Positions 1-4,954 are shown, numbered from the stretch's first letter. The stretch is 5,698 bases of DNA from an uncultured Marinosulfonomonas sp. (GCA_947311455.1 CAMZKY010000299.1:1-5698), one strand, 5' to 3'. A program made the numbers and translations. The notes: generated by a model from the sequence alone, not told the origin.

Positions 1-56
1 ATTGCAATACCGGTTAGGGTAAGCGTGGCCGCTATAATTCCATCTCTTTTACGCAT
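1..56 (-). CDS. N-terminal fragment of an exported protein, probably a second cyclophilin
   Basis: An ATG at 56-54 on the minus strand opens a frame that runs off the left edge after 18 codons, reading MRKRDGIIAATLTLTGIA. A basic start (R2, K3, R4) followed by a small hydrophobic stretch is what the start of a Sec signal peptide looks like, so the product is probably exported to the periplasm. The start lies inside the end of the upstream cyclophilin gene, an 8-bp overlap (49-56), and I see no strong Shine-Dalgarno, so translational coupling is likely. In Rhodobacteraceae a cytosolic cyclophilin is often followed by a second cyclophilin with a signal peptide. That known arrangement is the only basis for the proposed identity, because no catalytic region is visible here. 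The existence of a gene here is more certain than its function. Confidence 0.6.
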   Translation of the reverse strand, partial: MRKRDGIIAATLTLTGIA

Positions 57-555
57 CGGCAGCCACTTTCATAGAGATCATCCGGTCAGGCTCCGCAGGT
101 GGCTCGCCACGTGCAATTGCATCGACATGCTCCATGCCTTCGATAACCTGGCCATAAACGGTGTATTGGCCATTCAGGAAATTATTGTCGCCAAAATTGA
201 TGAAAAACTGCGAGTTCGCAGAATCAGGGTTGGCAGAGCGCGCCGCACCTATGCTGCCACGTGCATGCGGCACTTTTGAAAACTCGGCAGGTAAATCGGG
301 CATGTCCGATCCACCTGTGCCGGCGGCGCGCAGGTTGAAATCTTTTTCCATGTTGCCGTTGGCCACATCGCCGGTTTGGGCCATAAAACCCTCGATCACG
401 CGGTGAAAGCAGACATTGTCATACGCACCTGAACGCACAAGCGCTTTCATCCGCTCAACATGTTTGGGGGCCAGATCAGGCATCAATTCGATGGTCACTG
501 TGCCATCTTTCAATTCCATAAGAATAGTATTTTCGGGGTCTTTGATTTCGGCCAT
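49..555 (-). CDS. ppiB: Cyclophilin-type peptidyl-prolyl cis-trans isomerase
   Basis: This 168-aa protein catalyses cis-trans isomerisation of Xaa-Pro bonds and assists protein folding. It has no signal peptide, so it should act in the cytoplasm. The cyclophilin core is complete: FHRVIEGFMAQTGD at 50-63 carries the catalytic Arg (R52), with F57, M58 and Q60 of the binding pocket. SANSQFFIN at 112-120 supplies Q116 and F117, and LNGQYTVYGQVIEGM at 127-141 is the usual C-terminal block. The tryptophan that makes human CypA cyclosporin-sensitive seems replaced (FLNG region), as is common in bacterial enzymes. The frame stays open upstream to 660, but the ATG at 555 is preferred: it has an AGGAG eight bases upstream, gives the usual family length (E. 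coli PpiB is 164 aa), and the extra 35 residues resemble no cyclophilin. It probably shares a transcript with the overlapping gene to its left. Confidence 0.96.
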   Translation of the reverse strand: MAEIKDPENTILMELKDGTVTIELMPDLAPKHVERMKALVRSGAYDNVCFHRVIEGFMAQTGDVANGNMEKDFNLRAAGTGGSDMPDLPAEFSKVPHARGSIGAARSANPDSANSQFFINFGDNNFLNGQYTVYGQVIEGMEHVDAIARGEPPAEPDRMISMKVAADA

Positions 556-563
556 GTCCGGCG

Positions 564-568
564 CTCCT
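564..568 (-). promoter_or_regulatory. Shine-Dalgarno site fixing the cyclophilin start
   Basis: On the minus strand this reads AGGAG, eight bases before the ATG at 555-553. It supports the 168-aa start over the 35-codon longer alternative beginning at 660. Confidence 0.8.
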
Positions 569-718
569 GTGTCAACATACGTTAGGGGCAACCTATGTGT
601 TTTGGTCAGGTAATTAAAGAGGCAATTCCCTGCGGTATTTTGCCCCTTTATGTGTTCCAAAATTTGGGTTGGTTTCGAAAGGCAATTTCACAAATCAACA
701 TATATTAGGACATTTATT

Positions 719-741
719 CTGCATACCTCTCATATATGCAG
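719..741. repeat. 7-bp inverted repeat in the divergent intergenic region
   Basis: CTGCATA (719-725) and TATGCAG (735-741) are perfect inverted copies separated by 9 bp, so the half-site centres are 16 bp apart. A CATATAT word occurs at 699-705 and again at 731-737, 32 bp (about three helical turns) apart. The surrounding stretch 556-832 is AT-rich, lies between the divergent cyclophilin and DUF2849-like genes, and holds no gene I can support. The repeat could be a dimeric regulator's operator; no regulator can be named. I found no well-spaced -35/-10 pair for either gene. Confidence 0.4.
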
Positions 742-819
742 TAATTATCACGATTATTGGGGCTTCTATCGTCAAATATCGGAACTTAATTCTATATCCT
801 TAGGCCGCAGATGCAAAAT

Positions 820-824
820 AAGGA
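820..824 (+). promoter_or_regulatory. Shine-Dalgarno site fixing the DUF2849-like start
   Basis: AAGGA lies eight bases before the ATG at 833. It argues for this start over the in-frame ATG at 650, whose 61-residue extension is translated intergenic sequence without family resemblance. Confidence 0.75.
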
Positions 825-832
825 CAGTTCCC

Positions 833-1063
833 ATGTCAAACCCAACAGAATCCAAAATCATTGCCGCCACAGATGCAACAATTGGCGATACCGTGTATTT
901 AACCGCCTGCGATGCGTGGACACGCGAAGTTGCGGTTGCAGAAGTGCTGACCGAAGATGATTTTGATTGGCGGATGGCCTTTGCCAAGCGCCTGAAAGAG
1001 GTTGTGCAACCAAAATTGATTAACGCTAAATTGGGTGAATACGGCCTGGCCGAATTGGCATAA
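833..1063 (+). CDS. Short DUF2849-like protein of unknown function
   Basis: This is a 76-aa soluble protein with no signal peptide or membrane segment. Its first half, with a SKIIAATDATIGDTVYLTA stretch (residues 7-25), then D27-W29-T30-R31 and AEVL at 36-39, follows the DUF2849 pattern of a beta-rich start with G-D-x-V-x-L-x-A, an aromatic-Thr/Ser-basic turn and an A-E-V strand. The second half (EVVQPKLIN) resembles the V-V-x-x-Y-L segment of that family. DUF2849 members are usually about 90-105 aa and end in a His-Phe-Arg-Glu-containing tail, which is absent here. In many alphaproteobacteria a DUF2849 gene stands directly upstream of cysI (sulfite reductase) in the sulfate assimilation cluster. 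No cys gene is present in this window, so this looks like an orphan or divergent paralogue. The biochemical function of the family is unknown, and assignment by eye is moderately secure. Confidence 0.72.
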   Translation: MSNPTESKIIAATDATIGDTVYLTACDAWTREVAVAEVLTEDDFDWRMAFAKRLKEVVQPKLINAKLGEYGLAELA

Positions 1064-1140
1064 TATTCCGAACGCCCAGAAATAGCCCCATTTATTTCCT
1101 TATTCCGCCCCTCTTGCGTGCTTGGCTGATCCTATCGTGG

Positions 1141-1156
1141 CCAGTGGGGCCGCTGG
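1141..1156 (+). other. Small hairpin upstream of the 56-aa gene
   Basis: CCAGTG (1141-1146) and CGCTGG (1151-1156) pair over six positions, including one G-U, around a GGGC loop. The hairpin ends seven bases before the GAGGGA ribosome binding site at 1164-1169. No T-run follows, so it is not an intrinsic terminator of the DUF2849-like gene. It could affect translation or processing of the downstream message, or be chance. Confidence 0.3.
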
Positions 1157-1175
1157 AATGAGTGAGGGAATAACA

Positions 1176-1346
1176 ATGGCATTCTTTGATGATCCAGAGC
1201 AATATAACGCTCAAGACAAAACCGAAACACCCCAACGCAAAATCGGCTATGTTGCCGACCGTTTTGAAACAAAAGAAAAAACGATGCAAACCGAACTGCA
1301 AGAAAAGCAAGCACCCTATATGATCACCGACTGGGCCAGTTTCTGA
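1176..1346 (+). CDS. Unrecognised 56-aa hydrophilic protein
   Basis: I do not recognise this protein. It begins MAFFDDPEQY and ends ITDWASF, with no cysteine, no signal peptide and no membrane segment. It is rich in charged and Gln residues (11 acidic, 7 basic, 6 Gln); the middle, from about residue 25 to 46 (VADRFETKEKTMQTELQEKQ), could form a single amphipathic helix. The start at 1176 is chosen because GAGGGA (1164-1169) sits six bases upstream. An in-frame ATG at 1158 would add only six residues and would place that site inside the gene. It lies 112 bp after the DUF2849-like gene and 47 bp before the TfoX-like gene, all on the same strand, but co-transcription is unproven. A good ribosome binding site and a protein-like composition support it being real; no function is proposed. 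Confidence 0.65.
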   Translation: MAFFDDPEQYNAQDKTETPQRKIGYVADRFETKEKTMQTELQEKQAPYMITDWASF

Positions 1347-1358
1347 TTGCAATACCGG

Positions 1359-1386
1359 CTGGCTTTGCGAGGCAAATCCTTATACT
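1359..1386 (+). promoter_or_regulatory. Candidate promoter and operator of the TfoX-like gene
   Basis: TATACT at 1381-1386 matches the -10 consensus at five of six positions and ends seven bases before the ATG at 1394, so transcription would be predicted to start at or next to the A of that ATG. The matching -35 region (about 1359-1364, CTGGCT) is weak. A perfect inverted repeat TTTGC-GAG-GCAAA (1364-1376) occupies the spacer, where a bound repressor would block RNA polymerase. The -10 is the firmer part; the operator is inference. Confidence 0.4.
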
Positions 1387-1393
1387 ATGGGCC

Positions 1394-1735
1394 ATGCCTG
1401 ACCCTGTTTCATCAATCCGCAATCTTGGCCCCAAAAGCGACACCGTATATGGGCGCGCGGGAATTACCACGGCGGATCAATTACGCACCTTGGGCGCGGA
1501 TGTTGCCTATAAACGTATGCTAACAGCAGGAGGCCAAGCCCATTTTATTGGCTATTACGCCATGGTGATGGGCTTGCAAGGGCGCCCGTGGAATAATTGT
1601 CAGGGCGACGAGAAAAAGGCCCTGCGCAAACGTTTTGACGCGATAAAATCCAAAACCGCAAAGAAAAAGGGCCACTCCGAAATCGAAGCCGCCCTTGATG
1701 CAATCGGTGTGATCGAAATCAACCGTAAGGTTTAG
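1394..1735 (+). CDS. TfoX/Sxy C-terminal domain protein
   Basis: This 113-aa protein consists only of the TfoX C-terminal domain, a small helical fold with helix-hairpin-helix-like character. Visible hallmarks are IRNLGPKS (8-15), AGITTADQLRTLGA (22-35), the YYAMVMGLQGRPWN block (54-67) and LRKRFDA (77-83). The last 30 residues begin lysine-rich (KSKTAKKK) and may be a flexible tail. In gamma-proteobacteria full-length TfoX/Sxy works with CRP to switch on competence genes. The N-terminal TfoX domain is missing here, so that role should not be transferred; stand-alone C-terminal proteins in alphaproteobacteria have no settled function that I know of. No Shine-Dalgarno precedes the ATG, and a -10-like box sits seven bases upstream, so the mRNA may be leaderless. 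Its TAG stop shares the bases TTAG with the TAA of the convergent ndk gene. Confidence 0.9.
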   Translation: MPDPVSSIRNLGPKSDTVYGRAGITTADQLRTLGADVAYKRMLTAGGQAHFIGYYAMVMGLQGRPWNNCQGDEKKALRKRFDAIKSKTAKKKGHSEIEAALDAIGVIEINRKV

Positions 1736-2154
1736 CCAACCAGTTCAAGACCGGAAAAGAAAAATGCGATTTCTTCTGCGGCTGTTTCCGGTGCGTCTGA
1801 ACCGTGAACCGAGTTTTCACCGATCGACAATGCAAATTCTTTGCGGATTGTGCCCTCTGCGGCATCGGCAGGATTAGTTGCGCCCATAACTTCGCGGTTT
1901 TTGGCAATCGCATCTTCGCCTTCCAAAACTTGCACAACAATCGGCTCGGAAATCATGAATTCACACAATTCACCAAAGAACGGACGCTCGGAATGCACGC
2001 CGTAAAATTGCTGGGCTTGGGCCAATGTCAGTTGAATGCGTTTTGAGGCAACGATGCGCAGACCTGCTTCTTCGAATTTGGCAACGATTGCGCCAGTCAG
2101 ATTGCGTTTTGTGGCGTCGGGTTTGATGATTGAAAATGTGCGTTGAATAGCCAT
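1732..2154 (-). CDS. ndk: Nucleoside diphosphate kinase
   Basis: This 140-aa cytoplasmic enzyme moves the gamma-phosphate from ATP to other nucleoside diphosphates through a phosphohistidine, keeping NTP and dNTP pools in balance. All key elements are present: the N-terminal TFSIIKPDA with K11, YGVHSERPFF (51-60), the NREVMG substrate loop with R87, NPADAAEGTIR (94-104), and the active-site NSVHGSD with catalytic H117. The length equals that of typical bacterial Ndk (about 140 aa), and the C-terminus ending FSGLELVG is normal. The start at 2154 is supported by an AGGAAAG Shine-Dalgarno seven bases upstream (2162-2168). It is divergent from the ABC-F gene across a 129-bp spacer and convergent with the TfoX-like gene, overlapping its stop codon by 4 bp, with no gap for a separate terminator. 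Confidence 0.98.
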   Translation of the reverse strand: MAIQRTFSIIKPDATKRNLTGAIVAKFEEAGLRIVASKRIQLTLAQAQQFYGVHSERPFFGELCEFMISEPIVVQVLEGEDAIAKNREVMGATNPADAAEGTIRKEFALSIGENSVHGSDAPETAAEEIAFFFSGLELVG

Positions 2155-2161
2155 GATGATT

Positions 2162-2168
2162 CTTTCCT
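2162..2168 (-). promoter_or_regulatory. Shine-Dalgarno site of ndk
   Basis: Read on the minus strand this is AGGAAAG, seven bases before the ATG at 2154-2152. It fixes the ndk start. Confidence 0.75.
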
Positions 2169-2220
2169 AATTCGGCGGCGGCACCCTGCCCCGCACGTGA
2201 TAATTCTGCGCCCCTCTACC

Positions 2221-2234
2221 ACGGGTTATCCCGT
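2221..2234. repeat. Inverted repeat between ndk and the ABC-F gene
   Basis: ACGGG (2221-2225), TTAT spacer, CCCGT (2230-2234) form a perfect 5-4-5 inverted repeat within the divergent spacer 2155-2283. It lies 50-63 bp before the preferred ABC-F start and 67-80 bp before the ndk start, so it could be an operator acting on either promoter or a small hairpin in the ABC-F leader. No clear -35/-10 pair was found for either gene. Confidence 0.3.
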
Positions 2235-2283
2235 ATGAAAAGCAGTGATTGACCTTCGCGCCCTGATGGGCCAAACCGCGCAT

Positions 2284-4131
2284 ATGTTACGCATCAATGA
2301 TCTGAATTACGCAATCCAAGGCCGTCCTCTTTTTGAAGGGGCCAATGCCACGATTCCCACGGGCCACAAAGTTGGTCTTATTGGCCGCAACGGCGCGGGG
2401 AAAACCACGCTGTTTAATATCATCCGCGGGGATATCCCTTCGGAATCCGGCACAATATCTATGCCCGCGCGCGCCAAAATCGGGGGCGTGTCCCAAGAGG
2501 TGCCGGGCAACGAGGTGTCGTTGCTGGACACGGTTCTGGCCGCCGATACAGAACGCAGCGCGTTGATGGCCGAGGCAGACTCGGCCACCGACCCAACCCG
2601 CATCGCCGAGGTTCACACCCGTCTGGCCGATATCGACGCCTATTCCGCCGAGGCGCGCGCCTCGTCTATCCTTAAGGGGCTGGGGTTTGATGCAGAGGAA
2701 CAATTGCAACCCTGTTCGGCCTTTTCCGGCGGCTGGCGTATGCGCGTCGCTTTGGCCGCTGTGCTGTTTTCCGAACCCGATTATCTGTTGCTGGACGAAC
2801 CCACAAACTATCTTGATCTGGAAGGCTCGCTTTGGCTTGAGGCTTATCTGGTCAAATACCCGCACACGGTGTTGATCATCAGCCACGATCGCGAATTGTT
2901 AAATCGTTCCGTCGGGGCAATTTTACATCTCGAAGACAAACAGCTGACATATTACACGGGCCCTTACGATCAATTCGTGCGCCAACGTCAGGCCAAACGC
3001 GATGTTCAGGCTGCCGCAGCCAAGAAACAACAATTGCAACGCGCCCATTTACAAAGCTTTGTTGATCGCTTTAAGGCCAAGGCCAGCAAAGCCAAGCAAG
3101 CCCAATCGCGGGTGAAAATGCTGGAGAAAATGGAAACCATCCGCGCCCCCGAAGATGCGGCGCGCACGGTGTTCACATTTCCCGAACCCGAAGAATTGTC
3201 ACCGCCGATTATTGCCACCGAAAGCGCATCTGTTGGTTATGACGGCAAGGCGATTTTGAAAAACCTGAACCTGCGGATTGATCAGGATGATCGCATCGCA
3301 TTGTTGGGGAAAAATGGCCAAGGCAAATCAACGCTGGCCAAACTGCTGTCTGGCCGACTTGAAACCATGGGCGGTAAATTAACCACCTCGCGCAAATTGC
3401 GCATCGGGTTCTTTGCCCAGCATCAGGTTGATGAGCTCTACGTTGACGAAACCCCGATTCAGCACATCCGCCGCGAACGCCCCGCCGAGGGCGAAGCCCG
3501 CCACCGCGCCCGTTTGGCCGGATTTGGCCTTGGCCCTGCCCAGGCCGAAACCGAAGTGGGCCGTTTGTCTGGTGGGCAAAAGGCGCGCCTGTCTTTGCTG
3601 CTGGCCACCCTGCCCGCCCCGCATTTGCTGATACTGGATGAACCGACAAACCACCTTGATATCGAAAGCCGCGAAGCGCTGGTCGAGGCGCTAACCGCCT
3701 ATACGGGCGCTGTGATCCTGATCAGCCACGATATGCATTTGCTGTCGATGGTGGCCGATCGGTTGTGGTTGGTCAAAGACGGGGCTGTGTCGGTTTGGGA
3801 AGAGGATTTGCAGGCCTACCGCAAAGACCTGTTAACCAAAGACGCGCCGGAAAAGAAAGCCAAAGCCAAAGCCGCACCAAAACGCGCCAGCCGCGATCAA
3901 ATCCTTGCGTTACGCTCCGAGGTGCGCAAATGTGAAGAACGCGTCACCAAATTGAACGACATGCGCGATAAACTGGCGAAAAAGCTGGCTGACCCCGCGC
4001 TATATGACGAAGACGCCGGAAACCGCGCCGAACCGTGGCAAAAGAAATACGGCGAAGTGATGAACGCCATTGATCGCGCCGATGATCTGTGGATGAAGGC
4101 GCTGGAAAAACTGGAAAAGGCTCAGAAATAA
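2284..4131 (+). CDS. ABC-F family ATPase, YheS type
   Basis: This 615-aa soluble twin-ATPase has no membrane segments, so it is not a transporter. ABC-F proteins bind the ribosome near the E site and act on stalled or slow translation. NBD1 has Walker A GRNGAGKT (34-41), signature FSGGWRMR (147-154), Walker B LLLDEPTN (168-175) and switch H201. The charged P-site tip linker covers about 235-290. NBD2 has Walker A GKNGQGKST (342-350), signature LSGGQKAR (428-435), Walker B LILDEPTN (449-456) and H482. Both Walker B Glu residues (E172, E453) are present. A Lys/Ala-rich stretch (523-535) leads to a coiled-coil C-terminal domain (540-615). The linker motif KAKQAQSRVKMLEKM (269-283) and PIQHI after NBD2 Walker A match E. 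coli YheS best; Uup- or EttA-like is less likely. The ATG at 2284 gives the family-standard MLRINDL start but lacks a Shine-Dalgarno; GTG 2245 and ATG 2266 are in-frame alternatives. It probably shares a message with the MarC gene 3 bp downstream. Confidence 0.95.
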   Translation: MLRINDLNYAIQGRPLFEGANATIPTGHKVGLIGRNGAGKTTLFNIIRGDIPSESGTISMPARAKIGGVSQEVPGNEVSLLDTVLAADTERSALMAEADSATDPTRIAEVHTRLADIDAYSAEARASSILKGLGFDAEEQLQPCSAFSGGWRMRVALAAVLFSEPDYLLLDEPTNYLDLEGSLWLEAYLVKYPHTVLIISHDRELLNRSVGAILHLEDKQLTYYTGPYDQFVRQRQAKRDVQAAAAKKQQLQRAHLQSFVDRFKAKASKAKQAQSRVKMLEKMETIRAPEDAARTVFTFPEPEELSPPIIATESASVGYDGKAILKNLNLRIDQDDRIALLGKNGQGKSTLAKLLSGRLETMGGKLTTSRKLRIGFFAQHQVDELYVDETPIQHIRRERPAEGEARHRARLAGFGLGPAQAETEVGRLSGGQKARLSLLLATLPAPHLLILDEPTNHLDIESREALVEALTAYTGAVILISHDMHLLSMVADRLWLVKDGAVSVWEEDLQAYRKDLLTKDAPEKKAKAKAAPKRASRDQILALRSEVRKCEERVTKLNDMRDKLAKKLADPALYDEDAGNRAEPWQKKYGEVMNAIDRADDLWMKALEKLEKAQK

Positions 4132-4134
4132 ACG

Positions 4135-4785
4135 GTGGATACAGCAACCCTGATAACCGCGTTTGTGACGCTTTTCGTGATTATTGATCCGATTGGCTTA
4201 ACACCGCTGTTTGTGGCCCTGACGGCGGGTGAAGATACGCACCGCCGTCGCAACATTGCCATTCGCGCCACGTTGATTGCGTTTCTGTTGCTCACGGTAT
4301 TTGGTTTGTTCGGAAAATCGGTGTTGGGATTTGTTGGCATAACCATGCCTGCCTTTCGCATCGCGGGCGGCATTCTGCTGTTTTTAACCGCGCTTGATAT
4401 GTTGTTCGAACGGCGCACCAAACGGCGCAAATCCCAAGCCAACGCAGAACCGCTTGCCGACGTGGATGATGAAAGCGGCGATGATCCATCTGTTTTCCCT
4501 TTGGCCACCCCCTTAATTGCTGGCCCGGGATCAATGGCAACGATGATTTTGCTGGTTGGTCAGGCCAATGGTGAATGGCCGCAAATCATTGCTGTGCATC
4601 TGGTGATGGGGGCGGTTCTGTTTCTGGTGTTTTTAATGTTCCTGTCTGCCGGATTGATTGAACGCGTGTTGGGAAAAACCGGCGGCAATGTTTTAACCCG
4701 TTTGCTCGGGATGTTGCTGGCCGCTCTTTCGGTGCAGTTTGTGATCGACGGCCTAACCGCGATCAACTGGATGGCCGGATCTTAA
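4135..4785 (+). CDS. MarC family integral membrane protein
   Basis: This 216-aa inner-membrane protein belongs to the MarC (UPF0056) family. Family hallmarks are FVIIDPIGLTPLF at 14-26 and PLATPLIAGPGSMAT at 122-136. Six hydrophobic segments are visible at about 4-28, 44-68, 72-91, 122-142, 150-173 and 186-211. A long polar loop after the third (92-120, basic RRTKRRK then acidic DVDDESGDD) fits a cytoplasmic loop between halves of an internally repeated 3+3 fold. Length matches E. coli MarC (221 aa) and YhgN (197 aa). The biochemical function is unknown; MarC itself was once linked to multiple antibiotic resistance, but this was not upheld, so a drug-export role should not be inferred. Translation appears to start at GTG 4135, 3 bp after the ABC-F stop. 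The nearest purine-rich run (AAAGG, 4116-4120) is too distant, suggesting coupling to the upstream gene. Confidence 0.93.
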   Translation: MDTATLITAFVTLFVIIDPIGLTPLFVALTAGEDTHRRRNIAIRATLIAFLLLTVFGLFGKSVLGFVGITMPAFRIAGGILLFLTALDMLFERRTKRRKSQANAEPLADVDDESGDDPSVFPLATPLIAGPGSMATMILLVGQANGEWPQIIAVHLVMGAVLFLVFLMFLSAGLIERVLGKTGGNVLTRLLGMLLAALSVQFVIDGLTAINWMAGS

Positions 4786-4814
4786 GGTTTGATGCGAACG
4801 GTGTGTTAAGATTT

Positions 4815-4845
4815 GTTTTGAATGGCTAAAATGCCAGACCAAAAC
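4815..4845 (+). other. Interrupted hairpin after the MarC gene
   Basis: GTTTTG (4815-4820) pairs with CAAAAC (4840-4845), and inside it GGC (4824-4826) pairs with GCC (4833-4835) around a TAAAAT loop. It starts 29 bases after the MarC stop. No T-run follows and the stem is broken by internal loops, so it is at best a weak 3' end or processing structure. Confidence 0.25.
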
Positions 4846-4888
4846 CATACGTTTGCCATACGCAAGCCATACGCAAGCCATACAAATG
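4845..4888 (+). repeat. Four tandem copies of an 11-bp CCATAC repeat
   Basis: The units are CCATACGTTTG (4845-4855), CCATACGCAAG (4856-4866), CCATACGCAAG (4867-4877) and CCATACAAATG (4878-4888). All share CCATAC and a final G, and the middle two are identical. A degenerate fifth unit, CCAGACCAAAA, precedes them at 4834-4844. The 11-bp period is close to one DNA turn, so the CCATAC words face the same side of the helix. The array ends 66 bp before the aspartic protease start and just upstream of its promoter-like boxes, which suggests cooperative binding of a regulator. Neighbouring intergenic regions show nothing similar. Confidence 0.9.
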
Positions 4889-4936
4889 ATTTGCGCTATT
4901 AAGCTCTCTTAAAATGTCGTAAATTTTCCTTATATA
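4887..4936 (+). promoter_or_regulatory. Candidate promoter region of the aspartic protease gene
   Basis: Two -10-like boxes are present. TAAAAT (4910-4915, five of six consensus positions) would give a leader of about 33 nt containing the Shine-Dalgarno; its -35 region near 4887-4892 is poor and abuts the 11-bp repeats, as expected for an activator-dependent promoter. TATATA (4931-4936), with a weak CTTAAA (4908-4913) 17 bp upstream, would give a leader of only about 12 nt. A perfect inverted repeat TTAAG-CTCT-CTTAA (4899-4912) overlaps the first box. Which one is used cannot be decided from the sequence. Confidence 0.4.
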
Positions 4937-4942
4937 GGAGCC

Positions 4943-4948
4943 AGAGGA
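4943..4948 (+). promoter_or_regulatory. Shine-Dalgarno site of the aspartic protease gene
   Basis: AGAGGA sits six bases before the ATG at 4955 and fixes the start of the protease. Confidence 0.75.
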
Positions 4949-4954
4949 AATCCG

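Noticed and set aside
556..660. 35-codon N-terminal extension of the cyclophilin frame.
   Set aside because: The extension resembles no cyclophilin, and a good AGGAG site precedes the internal ATG at 555.
650..832. 61-codon N-terminal extension of the DUF2849-like frame.
   Set aside because: It translates AT-rich intergenic sequence, lacks family resemblance, and AAGGA sits correctly before the ATG at 833.
1..1358. The 13-base word ATTGCAATACCGG occurs at 1-13 and again at 1346-1358.
   Set aside because: One copy is coding sequence on the minus strand and the other is intergenic next to the stop of the 56-aa gene. A single shared 13-mer in a window this size is not surprising, and the similarity does not extend further.
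1394..1735. Competence regulator role for the TfoX-like protein.
   Set aside because: Only the C-terminal domain is present, and no competence genes or CRP-S type sites are visible nearby.
1751..1791. CCGGAAA (1751-1757) and TTTCCGG (1785-1791) inverted repeat, with an inner AGAAA/TTTCT pair, just past the TfoX-like stop; considered as a terminator.
   Set aside because: No T-run follows on either strand, the 3' arm carries a 10-base bulge, and the sequence encodes the conserved Phe-rich end of Ndk.
2287..2886. Long minus-strand open frame (199 codons) inside the ABC-F gene; a similar one lies at 3209-3649.
   Set aside because: Both are antisense to strongly conserved ATPase motifs and show no family features or ribosome sites; they are by-products of codon usage in the real gene.
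2284..4131. Drug export ABC transporter role for the twin ATPase.
   Set aside because: There are no membrane segments, and the linker and C-terminal coiled coil identify it as ABC-F, which acts on the ribosome.
4845..4888. CRISPR-like array.
   Set aside because: The units are 11 bp and directly adjacent without spacers, and no cas gene is present.
4822..4902. A 26-codon plus-strand frame across the 11-bp repeats, considered as a leader peptide.
   Set aside because: There is no convincing ribosome binding site, and an 11-bp unit shifts the frame at every copy, so the repeat is not selected as protein sequence.
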